From: Carboxylicivirga mesophila
Lineage (GTDB): Bacteria > Bacteroidota > Bacteroidia > Bacteroidales > Marinilabiliaceae
Assembly (NCBI RefSeq): GCF_018271975.1
Contig: NZ_JAGUCN010000032.1
Span: 1 to 56,743 of the forward strand
Direction of reading: 5' to 3'
Length of the DNA: 56,743 bases
Each line of letters starts with the position of its first letter. Within the stretch, counting starts at the first letter, position 1. The translations under genes were made by a program, and so were the position numbers. Positions 41,141 to 49,815 of this stretch are shown here, piece by piece. The notes beneath the pieces are model-generated. The model did no database searches and was not told where the DNA came from. It was given only the letters and a program-made list of their open reading frames with translations.

Positions 41141-42652
41141 CTAGTGGTTTAACTTCAATAATTCATCAATATATTCTCTGTTATTGGCCAGACGAGGTAT
41201 TTTATTCTGCCCGCCCAGTTTATTCTTACTCTTTAGCCAATCCATAAATAAATGGTGTCTGGCCACGGTCACCTTTGGTCCTTCAAGCGTGATGTTTTTG
41301 TAACGCTTAGCCTCATAATCGCTATTCACTTCCTGCAATGTTTTATCAAGCAGTTCGGTAAAGTTTTCAAGCGACACAGGCATGGTATCAAATTCAATTA
41401 ACCACTCGTGGGCACCCTTAGTTTCTTCACCCATAAAAACTGGCGCTGCGGTATACTCTTTAATAACCGCATTTGTGGCTGCACAAGCTTTTTCCAGGGC
41501 GCGCTCTGCATTTTCAATCATCAACTCTTCGCCAAAAGCATTAATGTAATGCTTGGTTCTGCCGGTGATGATGATTTTATGGGGGCGCAATGAGGTGAAC
41601 CGCACCGTATCGCCAATCATATAACGCCATAATCCGCTATTGGTTGTAATCACCATGGCATAATCAACGCCTATTTCCACATCCTCAATGGTTCTGGCAT
41701 CCGGATGAGGACTGGTTATCTGATTTAAGGGAATAAACTCGTAAAACACACCATAATCAAGCATCAGCAGCATACCCGGATCATTCAGATCATCCTGAAT
41801 ACCGAAGAATCCTTCTGAAGCATTATAGGTCTCCAAGTAATTCATCTTATCCGTTGGTATCAATTCTTTGTATTGCTTACGATAAGGTGTAAAATTAATT
41901 CCTCCATGCATAAACAACTCCAGATTTGGCCATATTTCCAATAAATTGGATTTTCCGGTTTGCTTGAGCAAATGCTTAATCAGCACCAGAAACCAACTGG
42001 GTACACCCGCCAGCGAGGTTACATTATCCTTAATGGTTGTCTCGGTAATCTTCTCCAGCTTGGCCTCCCATTCATCCATTAGTGCAATGGATTGTTCGGG
42101 CGTGCGGGCAAAGTGCGTCCAAAATGGCAGGTTCTCAATCAAGATAGCTGATAAATCGCCGTAATAACTTTCATTACTGAAATTATTGATCTGATGACTA
42201 CCCCCCAACGTCAGGCATTTACCACTAAACATATCCGAATCAGGATTATTTTGCAGGTACAATGCCAGTACATCTTTACCTCCCCTAAAATGGCAATCTT
42301 CCAGTGTTTCTTTGGTCACCGGAATAAATTTGCTTTTGGTAGAGGTGGTGCCGGAACTCTTGGCAAACCACTTAATATCACCGGGCCACAGCAAATTACT
42401 CTCCCCCTCTCTTAATCGCTCAACATAAGGACGTAAACCTTCATAGTCCTGAACAGGCACACGTTCTGCAAAAGTACCATAGCCTGCTATACTTTTAAAC
42501 TCAAATTCTTTCCCTATGGTTGTATGCTTGGCCGAATCGAGCAAACGACGTAACTCTGCTTGCTGCACCTCTTCAGGGTTTTTCTTAAAGTGATCTATTT
42601 GAGATAGTCTCCGGGCATTAACCAGTGATATAATTGAACTCAGTATGGGCAT
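41141..42652 (-). CDS. GH3 family acyl-acid-amide synthetase-like protein
   Basis: A 503-aa protein of the GH3 family, adenylate-forming enzymes first known from plants where they conjugate amino acids to jasmonate or auxin. FAKSSGTTSTKSKFIPVTKE matches the phosphate-binding signature of the family. YLETYNASEGFFGIQDD is the A4-A5 region and YMIGDTVRFTSLRPHKIIITGR corresponds to the conserved Y-x-x-GD motif region. I start at 42650-42652 (MPILSSIISLVNARRLSQID); an upstream TTG is less likely. Bacteroidota often carry one such gene; its substrate is unknown. It precedes the deoxynucleoside kinase on the same strand. Confidence 0.88.
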   Translation of the reverse strand: MPILSSIISLVNARRLSQIDHFKKNPEEVQQAELRRLLDSAKHTTIGKEFEFKSIAGYGTFAERVPVQDYEGLRPYVERLREGESNLLWPGDIKWFAKSSGTTSTKSKFIPVTKETLEDCHFRGGKDVLALYLQNNPDSDMFSGKCLTLGGSHQINNFSNESYYGDLSAILIENLPFWTHFARTPEQSIALMDEWEAKLEKITETTIKDNVTSLAGVPSWFLVLIKHLLKQTGKSNLLEIWPNLELFMHGGINFTPYRKQYKELIPTDKMNYLETYNASEGFFGIQDDLNDPGMLLMLDYGVFYEFIPLNQITSPHPDARTIEDVEIGVDYAMVITTNSGLWRYMIGDTVRFTSLRPHKIIITGRTKHYINAFGEELMIENAERALEKACAATNAVIKEYTAAPVFMGEETKGAHEWLIEFDTMPVSLENFTELLDKTLQEVNSDYEAKRYKNITLEGPKVTVARHHLFMDWLKSKNKLGGQNKIPRLANNREYIDELLKLNH

Positions 42653-42928
42653 ATAAAATCTATCGGTTAGCAATAAATAATTCTTTCATCTCCTCTATCA
42701 ACAGCACAATTACGAATAATTATCAATCCACAGGGATTAAAGATAAGTAAAAATGATTTGTGTATAAGCTCTTGGTAAGACCTATTCACACTAATTCAGG
42801 AAAGGTAGTGAAGGATGGTTTCACTGCACACAAACAGCACTTTATTTGATCGTTAAGTATTCCAATATATTTTTTCTCCTATCCAGCAATCATGCACATG
42901 CCATATAATTAACTCATATTCTGTCATT
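42653..42928. other. Intergenic region between the divergent GH3 and ahpC genes
   Basis: About 276 bases of AT-rich sequence with no ORF or strong hairpin. It should contain the promoter of the leftward GH3 gene, but no good TAnnTTTG match was found there. Confidence 0.3.
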
Positions 42929-42965
42929 ATAGTCTGCATCTATCTTATGGATAATTACTATCTAT
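42929..42965 (+). promoter_or_regulatory. OxyR-like binding site upstream of ahpC
   Basis: ATAG (42929-42932), 7 nt, CTAT (42940-42943), 7 nt, ATAA (42951-42954), 7 nt, CTAT (42962-42965). This follows the four-block ATAG-N7-CTAT-N7-ATAG-N7-CTAT OxyR consensus with one mismatch in the blocks. It ends at the first base of the ahpC -33 element, the position expected for an activator. Confidence 0.7.
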
Positions 42966-42996
42966 TTGATTGATGTTATCGCAGTATGTAGTTTTG
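42965..42996 (+). promoter_or_regulatory. Promoter of ahpCF
   Basis: TTTG (42965-42968), a 20-nt spacer and TAGTTTTG (42989-42996): a perfect match to the Bacteroidota consensus. The leader to the ahpC ATG is about 45 bases. Confidence 0.75.
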
Positions 42997-43047
42997 CTTC
43001 TGTAAAAATCAAACAACAAAATATATTAACATTTAAACATTATAACT

Positions 43048-43611
43048 ATGTCACAGATTGGAAAACAGATTGTAGATTTTGAAGTACAAGCATACGTAAA
43101 CGATGATTTCAAAGCAGTAAAAAAAGAAGATGTATTAGGCAAATGGTCAGTCTTTTTCTTCTACCCTGCAGATTTTACTTTTGTATGCCCAACCGAACTG
43201 GAAGATTTAGCCAACTCATATGATGAGTTCAAAGCAACCGGTGCCGAAATCTATTCTGTATCGACCGATACACATTTTGTACACAAAGCATGGCACGACA
43301 CTTCTGATACAATCAAGAAAATTAAATACCCAATGTTGGCCGATCCTACAGGTGTATTATCTCGCGGATTTGACGTAATGATTGAAGAAGTTGGTCTGGC
43401 AGAACGCGGAACATTTATTGTGAACCCTCAGGGTGAAATCGTATCGTACGAAGTGGTAGCAGGTAATGTTGGCCGAAATGCCGATGAGCTGTTACGCAAA
43501 TTAAAAGCCTTGCAGTTTGTTGCGGAACACCCATCTGAAGTGTGTCCGGCTAAATGGAAGGAAGGCAACGAAACACTGAAGCCAAATATTGACCTTGTAG
43601 GTAAAATTTAA
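43048..43611 (+). CDS. ahpC: Alkyl hydroperoxide reductase, peroxiredoxin subunit
   Basis: A 187-aa two-Cys peroxiredoxin. The peroxidatic Cys47 is in FTFVCPTELEDLA and the resolving Cys166 in HPSEVCPAKW. The length and the C-terminal tail (GNETLKPNIDLVGKI) are those of AhpC. It reduces H2O2, organic peroxides and peroxynitrite and is re-reduced by AhpF, the next gene. The promoter carries an OxyR-like site. A perfect hairpin follows its stop and may let ahpC be expressed above ahpF. Confidence 0.98.
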   Translation: MSQIGKQIVDFEVQAYVNDDFKAVKKEDVLGKWSVFFFYPADFTFVCPTELEDLANSYDEFKATGAEIYSVSTDTHFVHKAWHDTSDTIKKIKYPMLADPTGVLSRGFDVMIEEVGLAERGTFIVNPQGEIVSYEVVAGNVGRNADELLRKLKALQFVAEHPSEVCPAKWKEGNETLKPNIDLVGKI

Positions 43612-43625
43612 TAATCAGGCACCAA

Positions 43626-43659
43626 AAGTCAGAAGGCCATCCTTAAGGTCTTCTGACTT
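43626..43659 (+). terminator. Hairpin between ahpC and ahpF (possible partial terminator)
   Basis: AAGTCAGAAG (43626-43635) and CTTCTGACTT (43650-43659) are perfect 10-bp arms. The following sequence is CT-rich rather than a U-run, so it is a weak terminator or an mRNA-stabilising hairpin that would raise ahpC over ahpF. Confidence 0.5.
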
Positions 43660-43701
43660 ACCTCTCTTCTCTCTCAATCCGCACTTTTAAAACAGACAAA
43701 C

Positions 43702-45261
43702 ATGTTAGAACAAGCTATTAAAGATCAAGTAACCCAGGTATTCTCCAACCTGAAAAGTCAGTTTACATTTCAGGTGGCAATAGCCGACAACCACCCTAAC
43801 AAAAACGAATTAACAGGCTTGCTTGAAGACGTTGCAGCTTGTTCCAATAGTATTACAACAGAGGTTACTGTTGGGCCAAACCTTAGCTTTACCATCCTTA
43901 AAAATGGCGAACCAAGCAATGTAACTTTTAGGGCTGTGCCAACCGGCCATGAATTTACAACCTTACTATTGGCAATTCTTAACCTGGATGGTATTGGTAA
44001 AAACCTGCCCGACGAGATGCTAACAAAGCGCATCAAAGGCATTAATCAGAAGGTTGAGCTGAAAAGCTATATTTCACTTAGCTGCACCAACTGTCCCGAT
44101 GTTGTTCAGGCACTTAACATCATGGCATTTCTGAATCCCAACATCAGACATGAAATAATTGACGGGGCCATCAATAAAGAAGAAGTAGACGCTCTAAATA
44201 TTCAGGCAGTACCTTCCGTTTACGCCAATGGCCAGCAGCTGCATGTGGGGCGCTCATCATTAGGTGAATTGCTGACCAAGATTGAAAAGCAGCTAGGTAG
44301 CACATTTAAACCAGGAGCATCAGAATCGAAGACATACGATGTAGTGGTAGTTGGTGGCGGGCCGGCCGGCGTTTCAGCAGCCATTTACTCTGCCCGTAAA
44401 GGCTTTTCTGTAGCATTGGTGGCTGAAAAAGTAGGCGGCCAGGTTACTGAAACCGTATCTATTGAGAACATGATATCGGTGCCAAAAACAACTGGTGCCG
44501 AGCTATCAGCCAATCTGATGAGTCACTTAAACGATTATCCGATTGATATTTTGGAAAACAGACTGGTTGAGAAAACAGAACTAATTGATGGTAAAAAACA
44601 TTTAACCACCTCACTTGGAGAAACACTTATTACTCCGGCATTGATCATAGCCACCGGAGCCAGTTGGCGTAAACTGGGTGTACCAGGTGAAAGTGATTAC
44701 ATTGGAAATGGTGTGGCATTTTGTACACATTGCGATGGTCCGTTCTACAAAGGCAAAAGAGTAGTAGTCGTAGGTGGTGGTAACTCTGGTTTGGAAGCTG
44801 CTATTGACCTTTCTACAATTGCTTCAGAGGTAACTGTTCTGGAGTTTATGGATAGCCTGAAAGGTGATCAGGTGTTGCAGGATAAGCTGCAACAACTTTC
44901 CAACGTGAAGATTATTACCAATGCCCAAACACTAAGTGTGGATGGCGATGGTAGTCAGGTTAATGGATTAACACTTAAACACAGAGCAACAGAACAAGAG
45001 GAAGCCATACAAACCGATGGAGTATTTGTGCAGATTGGTCTGCAGGCGAACAGCAAAGTATTTGCTGACATGGTACCCACTAACCGTATGGGTGAAATTG
45101 AGATTGACGCACATTGCCGTACCAACGTAAAAGGTGTATATGCAGCAGGCGATGTATCTATTGTTCCCTACAAACAAATCGTTATTGCCATGGGTGAAGG
45201 TTCCAAAGCGGCACTGTCAGCCTTCGAGGATAGCATTAAAGGTGTTTTGTCTGTCAACTAA
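43702..45261 (+). CDS. ahpF: Alkyl hydroperoxide reductase, flavoprotein subunit
   Basis: A 519-aa NADH:AhpC oxidoreductase. The N-terminal domain (about 1-200) is a tandem thioredoxin fold with the disulfide C128-TN-C131 that hands electrons to AhpC. The C-terminal TrxR-like part has the FAD loop GGGPAG (about 218-223), the redox centre [10 protein letters not shown] (Cys341/Cys344), and [12 protein letters not shown] for NAD(P)H. The closing motif GVYAAGDVS is typical. The length is that of AhpF rather than plain thioredoxin reductase. It is co-transcribed with ahpC and ends at a strong terminator. Confidence 0.97.
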   Translation: MLEQAIKDQVTQVFSNLKSQFTFQVAIADNHPNKNELTGLLEDVAACSNSITTEVTVGPNLSFTILKNGEPSNVTFRAVPTGHEFTTLLLAILNLDGIGKNLPDEMLTKRIKGINQKVELKSYISLSCTNCPDVVQALNIMAFLNPNIRHEIIDGAINKEEVDALNIQAVPSVYANGQQLHVGRSSLGELLTKIEKQLGSTFKPGASESKTYDVVVVGGGPAGVSAAIYSARKGFSVALVAEKVGGQVTETVSIENMISVPKTTGAELSANLMSHLNDYPIDILENRLVEKTELIDGKKHLTTSLGETLITPALIIATGASWRKLGVPGESDYIGNGVAFCTHCDGPFYKGKRVVVVGGGNSGLEAAIDLSTIASEVTVLEFMDSLKGDQVLQDKLQQLSNVKIITNAQTLSVDGDGSQVNGLTLKHRATEQEEAIQTDGVFVQIGLQANSKVFADMVPTNRMGEIEIDAHCRTNVKGVYAAGDVSIVPYKQIVIAMGEGSKAALSAFEDSIKGVLSVN

Positions 45262-45287
45262 ACATTTGGATTATTAAATACAGCCGT

Positions 45288-45319
45288 GGGTCTGCGCATT
45301 TAATGCGTGGGCCCTTTTT
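45288..45319 (+). terminator. Terminator of ahpCF
   Basis: GGGTCTGCGCAT (45288-45299) and ATGCGTGGGCCC (45303-45314) form a 12-bp stem with G-U pairs, followed by TTTTT. The T-run merges with the -33 region of the next gene. Confidence 0.8.
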
Positions 45320-45346
45320 GTTATCCCTGCATATTCGGTATTTTTG
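45317..45346 (+). promoter_or_regulatory. Promoter of the mutarotase gene
   Basis: TTTG (45317-45320), an 18-nt spacer and TATTTTTG (45339-45346), followed by the ATG at 45367. The promoter overlaps the U-tract of the ahpF terminator. Confidence 0.55.
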
Positions 45347-45366
45347 TGTTTATCAAAACACAAGCA

Positions 45367-46239
45367 ATGAATCCAGAATTATTAAACAAACAATTTGGCA
45401 TCGCCGGTAAAATAACTTTTCAGCCATTTGAGCACTCCATTGCAGCTGAGCTACAAAGCAAGTTTGCAACAGCAAAAGTATCGTTATATGGAGCTCATGT
45501 ATTAAGCTTCATCCCGAAGGACCAGGATGATGTACTCTTTGTAAGCCCCAAAGCCATATATAAGGATGAAAAAGCGATCCGTGGCGGTATTCCTGTATGT
45601 TGGCCCTGGTTTGGTCCTCATCCGGTAGATAGCTCGCTACCATCACATGGCTTCGCGCGCATCTCCAACTGGGCCGTAATCAACACTTCAGCCAGCGATG
45701 AAGAAGTAAGCATTGAGTTAGGCCTTACCTCCAATGCCGAAACCATGCGGCTCTGGCCCTATCAATTTGAAGCCAGTCTCCTCATAAAATTGAGTAAAGA
45801 GCTAACAGTTGAACTGACAACCAGGAATAGCGACAACAAACCTTTTGAGGTAAGCGCGGCCTTACACAGTTACTTTAATATTTCTGATATTGACACTGTT
45901 ACGCTTGAAGGGCTATCCGGTGTCAATTACCTGGATGACGTAACTAATGCAAATGGACATCAAACAGCTAAATTGCTTTCTTTTGGTCAACGTACCGATC
46001 GACGCTATCGTACGTCGGGAAAGGCCATTATTCATGATTCCAAGCGCGATATCAGTGTGAAAAAGTCAGGTAGTGGCATAACAGTGGTTTGGAATCCCGG
46101 TGCTGAGTTAGCCATGCAAATGGGCGATTTGGCTGAACACTATAAAAACATGCTATGCGTGGAAGCTGCCAACAGCCTTGATGATACAATTGTGATTCAA
46201 CCGGGTATGTCACACACATTAGCCACTACAATTAGTTGA
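45367..46239 (+). CDS. D-hexose-6-phosphate mutarotase (aldose 1-epimerase family)
   Basis: A 290-aa protein of the YeaD-like galactose mutarotase superfamily. I start at 45367 (MNPELLNKQFGIAGKITFQP), which agrees with the promoter. AIRGGIPVCWPWFGPHP and SLPSHGFARISNW are diagnostic of the hexose-6-phosphate type. The catalytic His in SHGFAR and Glu in LCVEAANSLDDT are both present. It equilibrates the anomers of glucose-6-phosphate in the cytoplasm. It is monocistronic, with its own promoter. Confidence 0.92.
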   Translation: MNPELLNKQFGIAGKITFQPFEHSIAAELQSKFATAKVSLYGAHVLSFIPKDQDDVLFVSPKAIYKDEKAIRGGIPVCWPWFGPHPVDSSLPSHGFARISNWAVINTSASDEEVSIELGLTSNAETMRLWPYQFEASLLIKLSKELTVELTTRNSDNKPFEVSAALHSYFNISDIDTVTLEGLSGVNYLDDVTNANGHQTAKLLSFGQRTDRRYRTSGKAIIHDSKRDISVKKSGSGITVVWNPGAELAMQMGDLAEHYKNMLCVEAANSLDDTIVIQPGMSHTLATTIS

Positions 46240-46256
46240 CTTAGCTGATACTGACA

Positions 46257-46288
46257 AAGCTCTTTGTTTTATTAATTGCAAAGAGCTT
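46257..46288. other. Perfect 10-bp hairpin between mutarotase and C45-like hydrolase genes
   Basis: AAGCTCTTTG (46257-46266) and CAAAGAGCTT (46279-46288) are perfect arms. No T-run of note follows. It may be a terminator of the mutarotase gene, or a leader hairpin of the next gene, whose ATG is 30 bases on. Confidence 0.45.
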
Positions 46289-46318
46289 ACTTGCTTTTCT
46301 AAATCCAACAACAAATCT

Positions 46319-47530
46319 ATGAAACAGCTACTCACTGCCCTGATGGCTCTGCTCATCGGGCATCTTTCAGTTAATGCCTGTACCACCGCAATTGTATCCG
46401 GCAAATACACAGCTAATGGCCGCCCAATCATCTGGAAGCTGCGTGATACTGAAACATTTGAGAACAAGTTACGCTACTTTAGTGATGGAAAATACGATTA
46501 CATCGGTTTGATAAACTCATCTGATGCCAACGGTGAGCAAGTATGGGGTGGCTCAAATGCCGCTGGATTTGCCATTATGAATAGTGCATCCTTTAACGTC
46601 AACCTCGATGATACCACTTCATTTAAAGATCAGGAAGGCTACTTTATGAAAGAGGCATTGCAAAAATGTGCCAGTTTGGAAGATTTTGAAGCACTCATTA
46701 ATGAGAGACCAGCACCTAAAGGATTGGCTGCGCATTTTGGCGTATTGGATGCCAAAGGGGGCGTAGCGTTTTATGAAGTGAATAATTACAACTATACAAA
46801 ATTTGATGCCAACGATCCTGCCCAGGCACCAAACGGCTATATCATTCGCACCAATTACTCTTTCACCGGTAAAAAAGATGTTGGCTATGGTTTTATTCGT
46901 TACCAAACGGCTCAGGATATCTTCTATAAGGCCGAATCAATGGGAGAGCTAACTTCCCAAACCATCTTACAGGATTTTTCGCGCTGTCTCAAGCATGCGG
47001 TTCTGGATGTGGATTATCGTCAACAATACTCGGCAGTTCCCAAAGGTCAGCACTTTGTAAATTCAGGAGATATGATCACACGCCATGGATCCTCATCAGC
47101 CATTTTAATAGAGGGGGTGACCAAAGGAGAAGTACCTGATTTATCAACCATATGGACCATGGTTGGATTTCCAAACACCTGTCTGTCTCTACCAGTTTGG
47201 GTGAAAGGAGGAAATAACTTACCTGCCATACTAACAGCAGCGGGTGAAGCCAACTGCGAATTGAATGAGCTATCGCTTCAACTTAAAAAGCGATGCTATC
47301 CCATTGAGCGCTCAGCCGGCTATAAATACCTCAATGTTTCTGAATTAATTAACAGTGAGGGAAGTGGCATTATTCAACAACTTGAGAGAGTTGAAGCATC
47401 CGTTTTTTCAACAACAAAGCAGAAACTGGAGCAATGGCGCACCAGCGCACCAACCATCAAAGAAATAAAAGAGGTATATACCTGGCTGGATAATTTAGTA
47501 CGGAAAACTTACAACGAGCTTGCAGAATAA
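46319..47530 (+). CDS. Exported Ntn-hydrolase of the C45/acyl-transferase-like type
   Basis: A 403-aa protein with a signal peptide (MKQLLTALMALLIGHLSVNA) directly followed by Cys in CTTAIVSGKYTANGRPI. A Cys at the mature N-terminus is the nucleophile of Ntn hydrolases such as C45 acyl-coenzyme A:6-APA acyltransferases and choloylglycine hydrolase relatives. IWKLRDTE supplies the usual Arg/Asp pair, and GGSNAAGFAIMNS and GYIIRTNYSFTG are conserved strand segments. Here signal-peptide removal itself may expose the nucleophile. The substrate, an amide or peptide, is unknown. It is convergent with the MgtC gene. Confidence 0.78.
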   Translation: MKQLLTALMALLIGHLSVNACTTAIVSGKYTANGRPIIWKLRDTETFENKLRYFSDGKYDYIGLINSSDANGEQVWGGSNAAGFAIMNSASFNVNLDDTTSFKDQEGYFMKEALQKCASLEDFEALINERPAPKGLAAHFGVLDAKGGVAFYEVNNYNYTKFDANDPAQAPNGYIIRTNYSFTGKKDVGYGFIRYQTAQDIFYKAESMGELTSQTILQDFSRCLKHAVLDVDYRQQYSAVPKGQHFVNSGDMITRHGSSSAILIEGVTKGEVPDLSTIWTMVGFPNTCLSLPVWVKGGNNLPAILTAAGEANCELNELSLQLKKRCYPIERSAGYKYLNVSELINSEGSGIIQQLERVEASVFSTTKQKLEQWRTSAPTIKEIKEVYTWLDNLVRKTYNELAE

Positions 47531-47538
47531 AATATCAA

Positions 47539-47567
47539 AGGGGTATTATCTTTTAGGTTATACCCCT
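47539..47567. terminator. Hairpin between convergent hydrolase and mgtC genes
   Basis: AGGGGTAT (47539-47546) and ATACCCCT (47560-47567) are perfect arms; a short T-rich run (ATTCTTTTTC) follows on the plus strand. The arm overlaps the mgtC stop codon. Confidence 0.65.
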
Positions 47568-47997
47568 ATTCTTTTTCTCCCTCTCCCCTGCTTGCAAGGT
47601 GTTTATCGAGTATTAACATCACTGAGTTAATAGCCAAAACCAATACGGTAGAAACAATTGCTTCGATGTGATAGCCTGCACCGGCCAGGCAACCAATAGC
47701 TGAGCTGCACCAGACTGTTGCAGCGGTCGTCAGACCATGTACATTAACGCCTTCTTTAAATATAATGCCCGCACCCAAAAACCCGATGCCAGAAACCACT
47801 TGTGCGATAATACGGGTAACATCACCTTCGGTTTGTGTTATATAAATAGACAACATCACATACAAAGCAGAACCTATCGTCACCAGCGTAATAGTTCTTA
47901 AACCAGCTGACTTATGGTGCCAACTTCGCTCAAAACCAATGAGAAATCCGGCTCCCAGTGCTATTACCAACCTTAATGCAAACTCGGTATAATTCAT
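47566..47997 (-). CDS. MgtC/SapB family membrane protein
   Basis: A 143-aa protein with about four to five transmembrane helices. It has the family motif LVIALGAGFLIGFERSW and then SAGLRTITLVTIGSALYVMLS. GIGFLGAGIIFKEGVNVHGLTTAATVW is the most conserved MgtC segment. The short form lacks the C-terminal regulatory domain. MgtC proteins are linked to magnesium limitation, membrane potential and virulence in other bacteria; the role here is open. The gamma-glutamylcyclotransferase-like gene lies upstream, 23 bases away on the same strand. Confidence 0.9.
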   Translation of the reverse strand: MNYTEFALRLVIALGAGFLIGFERSWHHKSAGLRTITLVTIGSALYVMLSIYITQTEGDVTRIIAQVVSGIGFLGAGIIFKEGVNVHGLTTAATVWCSSAIGCLAGAGYHIEAIVSTVLVLAINSVMLILDKHLASRGEGEKE

Positions 47998-48020
47998 CGC
48001 AATAATTCAATACAAATTGC

Positions 48021-48443
48021 TTATAAAGTCTGGGTAAGATATGCCTGATAATTACCTGATGGGATATGAACCAAGTCGTCAACCGGCCAGTTATACAGAT
48101 ACACCCAACAGTTGAATACTTTTCCAAAGTCATCAAATACCTCGACTACCTCCCTAATGTACTCACAGGGCTCAGAAAAATCAACTCCTGTCTCCTCATA
48201 TTTATCCAACTCATTCAGCACTTGTTCTTCATTTTGCAGGCTGTAGATCTGGCCATACACCCTTTCATCAATTTGTTGGGTAACGATAGCTCCCGGATAG
48301 TCATCCACTTTGTATAATTTGCCCACTAAAAAGCCCGATGTGGTAAACTTTGCCTGTTGATTCAAATAGGTAGCCATTGGGTGATCCGAATTATTTAACA
48401 GGGTGCCGTACACAAACAGATAATGGCCATTATTGGGGCTCAT
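48021..48443 (-). CDS. Gamma-glutamylcyclotransferase/AIG2-like protein
   Basis: A 140-aa protein. The start at 48441-48443 (MSPNNGHYLFVYGTLLNN) gives the family N-terminus, with the YGTL substrate loop. GFLVGKLYKVDDYPGAI and VLNELDKYEETG follow, where the Glu of the DxYE-like segment is the catalytic residue of the family. It probably acts on gamma-glutamyl amines or peptides. The start overlaps the 3' end of the CNNM gene by 14 bases, so translational coupling with it is likely. Confidence 0.9.
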   Translation of the reverse strand: MSPNNGHYLFVYGTLLNNSDHPMATYLNQQAKFTTSGFLVGKLYKVDDYPGAIVTQQIDERVYGQIYSLQNEEQVLNELDKYEETGVDFSEPCEYIREVVEVFDDFGKVFNCWVYLYNWPVDDLVHIPSGNYQAYLTQTL

Positions 48444-49500
48444 TGCTCTTATTTTGATTACCCGCCTGCTGGTATTTAGCCATACGGGCTTTCCATCGCT
48501 GACGGGCATATTCCTGCATATCAGCTACTGTGTCTTTTTCATCAACAATTTCAAGCCCCAGAAGCGTTTCAATAATGTCTTCCATAGTTACGATGCCATC
48601 CATACCACCGTATTCATCAACCACCAAAGCAATGTGTTCTTTTTGTTTCATCAGCTTCTCCCATATTTCGAACAATACAGTAGAATAAGCCACCATAACA
48701 ATATCTCGCCTGATATCTTTTAGCTTTAACTCATGATGATCTTCAGCCAGATTTTCGAACACTTCCTGCCTGAAAACATAGCCAGTGATGTTTTCATCGT
48801 GACCTGAATACACAGGTATACGCGAAAAATTGAGGTATTCCTTGTTATTAAGAAAATCCTGTAGCAGCATCTCCTCATTGGCAATAGCCACTACAATCCG
48901 TGGCGTCATGATTTCCTTCACCTTTATATTTCTCAGCTTCAGCAGGTTTTGGATTATTTTGTGCTCTTTGGCATTAAAAATACCTTCGTCGGCACCAATG
49001 GTAGCCAATGCTGCAATCTCTTCTCTACTGGTGGTTTTTTCATCCTTATTGCCAGATAAGGCACGGGTAATTACAGCAGACATCACCACCAAAGGATAGG
49101 TCACAAACATCATGGCCTTAATGACTATCGCCGAAAACCTGGCCAGATTTCGCCAGTAATTAGCCCCAATGGTTTTTGGAATAATCTCCGTAATAACCAG
49201 TATAAGGATGGTTAATATGGCCGAAACAATGCCAAATGAAGCTTCACCAAACACTTTAATGGCCTGGGCACCCACACCGGCTGCTCCAACAGTATGCGCA
49301 ACTGTATTTAGCGATAGTATAGCTGAGAGTGGCTTATCAATGTTACTCTTCAATCCGGCAAAATAAGCTGCCCAGGATTTACCTTCGCCACTTTTGACAA
49401 ATAAAAAAGATTGGGGTGTTGATAGCAGCACTGCTTCCATAATTGAACAGAGGAAGGAAATGAACAGTGCCAGAAATAAATAAACAAAAAGTAATAGCAT
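48430..49500 (-). CDS. CNNM/CorC-HlyC family transporter-associated protein
   Basis: A 356-aa protein in this start choice (ATG 49498-49500). An ATG at 49524 would add MAAHNVKN. A DUF21 membrane domain (about 1-165) has MEAVLLSTPQSFL and NTVAHTVGAAGVGAQAI. Two CBS domains (about 195-320) follow, with EIMTPRIVVAI and DEYGGMDGIVTMEDIIETLLG, the classical CorC/CNNM motif. The C-terminal CorC domain of longer members is missing. The family takes part in magnesium/cobalt transport or efflux; with MgtC nearby, a divalent-metal theme is plausible. The gene ends inside the start of the AIG2-like gene. Confidence 0.9.
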   Translation of the reverse strand: MLLLFVYLFLALFISFLCSIMEAVLLSTPQSFLFVKSGEGKSWAAYFAGLKSNIDKPLSAILSLNTVAHTVGAAGVGAQAIKVFGEASFGIVSAILTILILVITEIIPKTIGANYWRNLARFSAIVIKAMMFVTYPLVVMSAVITRALSGNKDEKTTSREEIAALATIGADEGIFNAKEHKIIQNLLKLRNIKVKEIMTPRIVVAIANEEMLLQDFLNNKEYLNFSRIPVYSGHDENITGYVFRQEVFENLAEDHHELKLKDIRRDIVMVAYSTVLFEIWEKLMKQKEHIALVVDEYGGMDGIVTMEDIIETLLGLEIVDEKDTVADMQEYARQRWKARMAKYQQAGNQNKSNEPQ

Positions 49501-49543
49501 GTTTTTAACATTATGAGCGGCCATTCACCTGGCTGCATTTGTC

Positions 49544-49551
49544 CAAATTTA
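49544..49551 (-). promoter_or_regulatory. -7 box of the CNNM gene
   Basis: CAAATTTA, i.e. TAAATTTG on the coding strand, matches TAnnTTTG. Transcription would start about 13 bases upstream of the 49524 ATG and 37 bases upstream of the 49500 ATG; the latter leader length looks more usual. Confidence 0.35.
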
Positions 49552-49720
49552 TTTTTAATTTTTACCATTTCCTACCTTTTTATGCGACTTAACAAATCTT
49601 AATTATCCGATTCTGCATACTTATTAGCAGGTAATGTTGCTTGAGCAATTTGATGCGACTTTTCCCTTTTTGAGCACTAAAGCTATTCAATATCAATCTT
49701 TATGACTAATTAACTATGCA

Positions 49721-49751
49721 CTTGCAGGTTTAATGAGTTTTATTACTTTTA
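49721..49751 (+). promoter_or_regulatory. Promoter of the MutT-type gene
   Basis: CTTG (49721-49724), a 19-nt spacer and TACTTTTA (49744-49751, one mismatch in the last base). The gap 49525-49815 otherwise shows nothing. Confidence 0.4.
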
Positions 49752-49815
49752 TGCCCGTCTAAACCCAAAACACACAAATCTTCATTTATTGAAGGTTAGC
49801 ATATTGCTATTGGAA

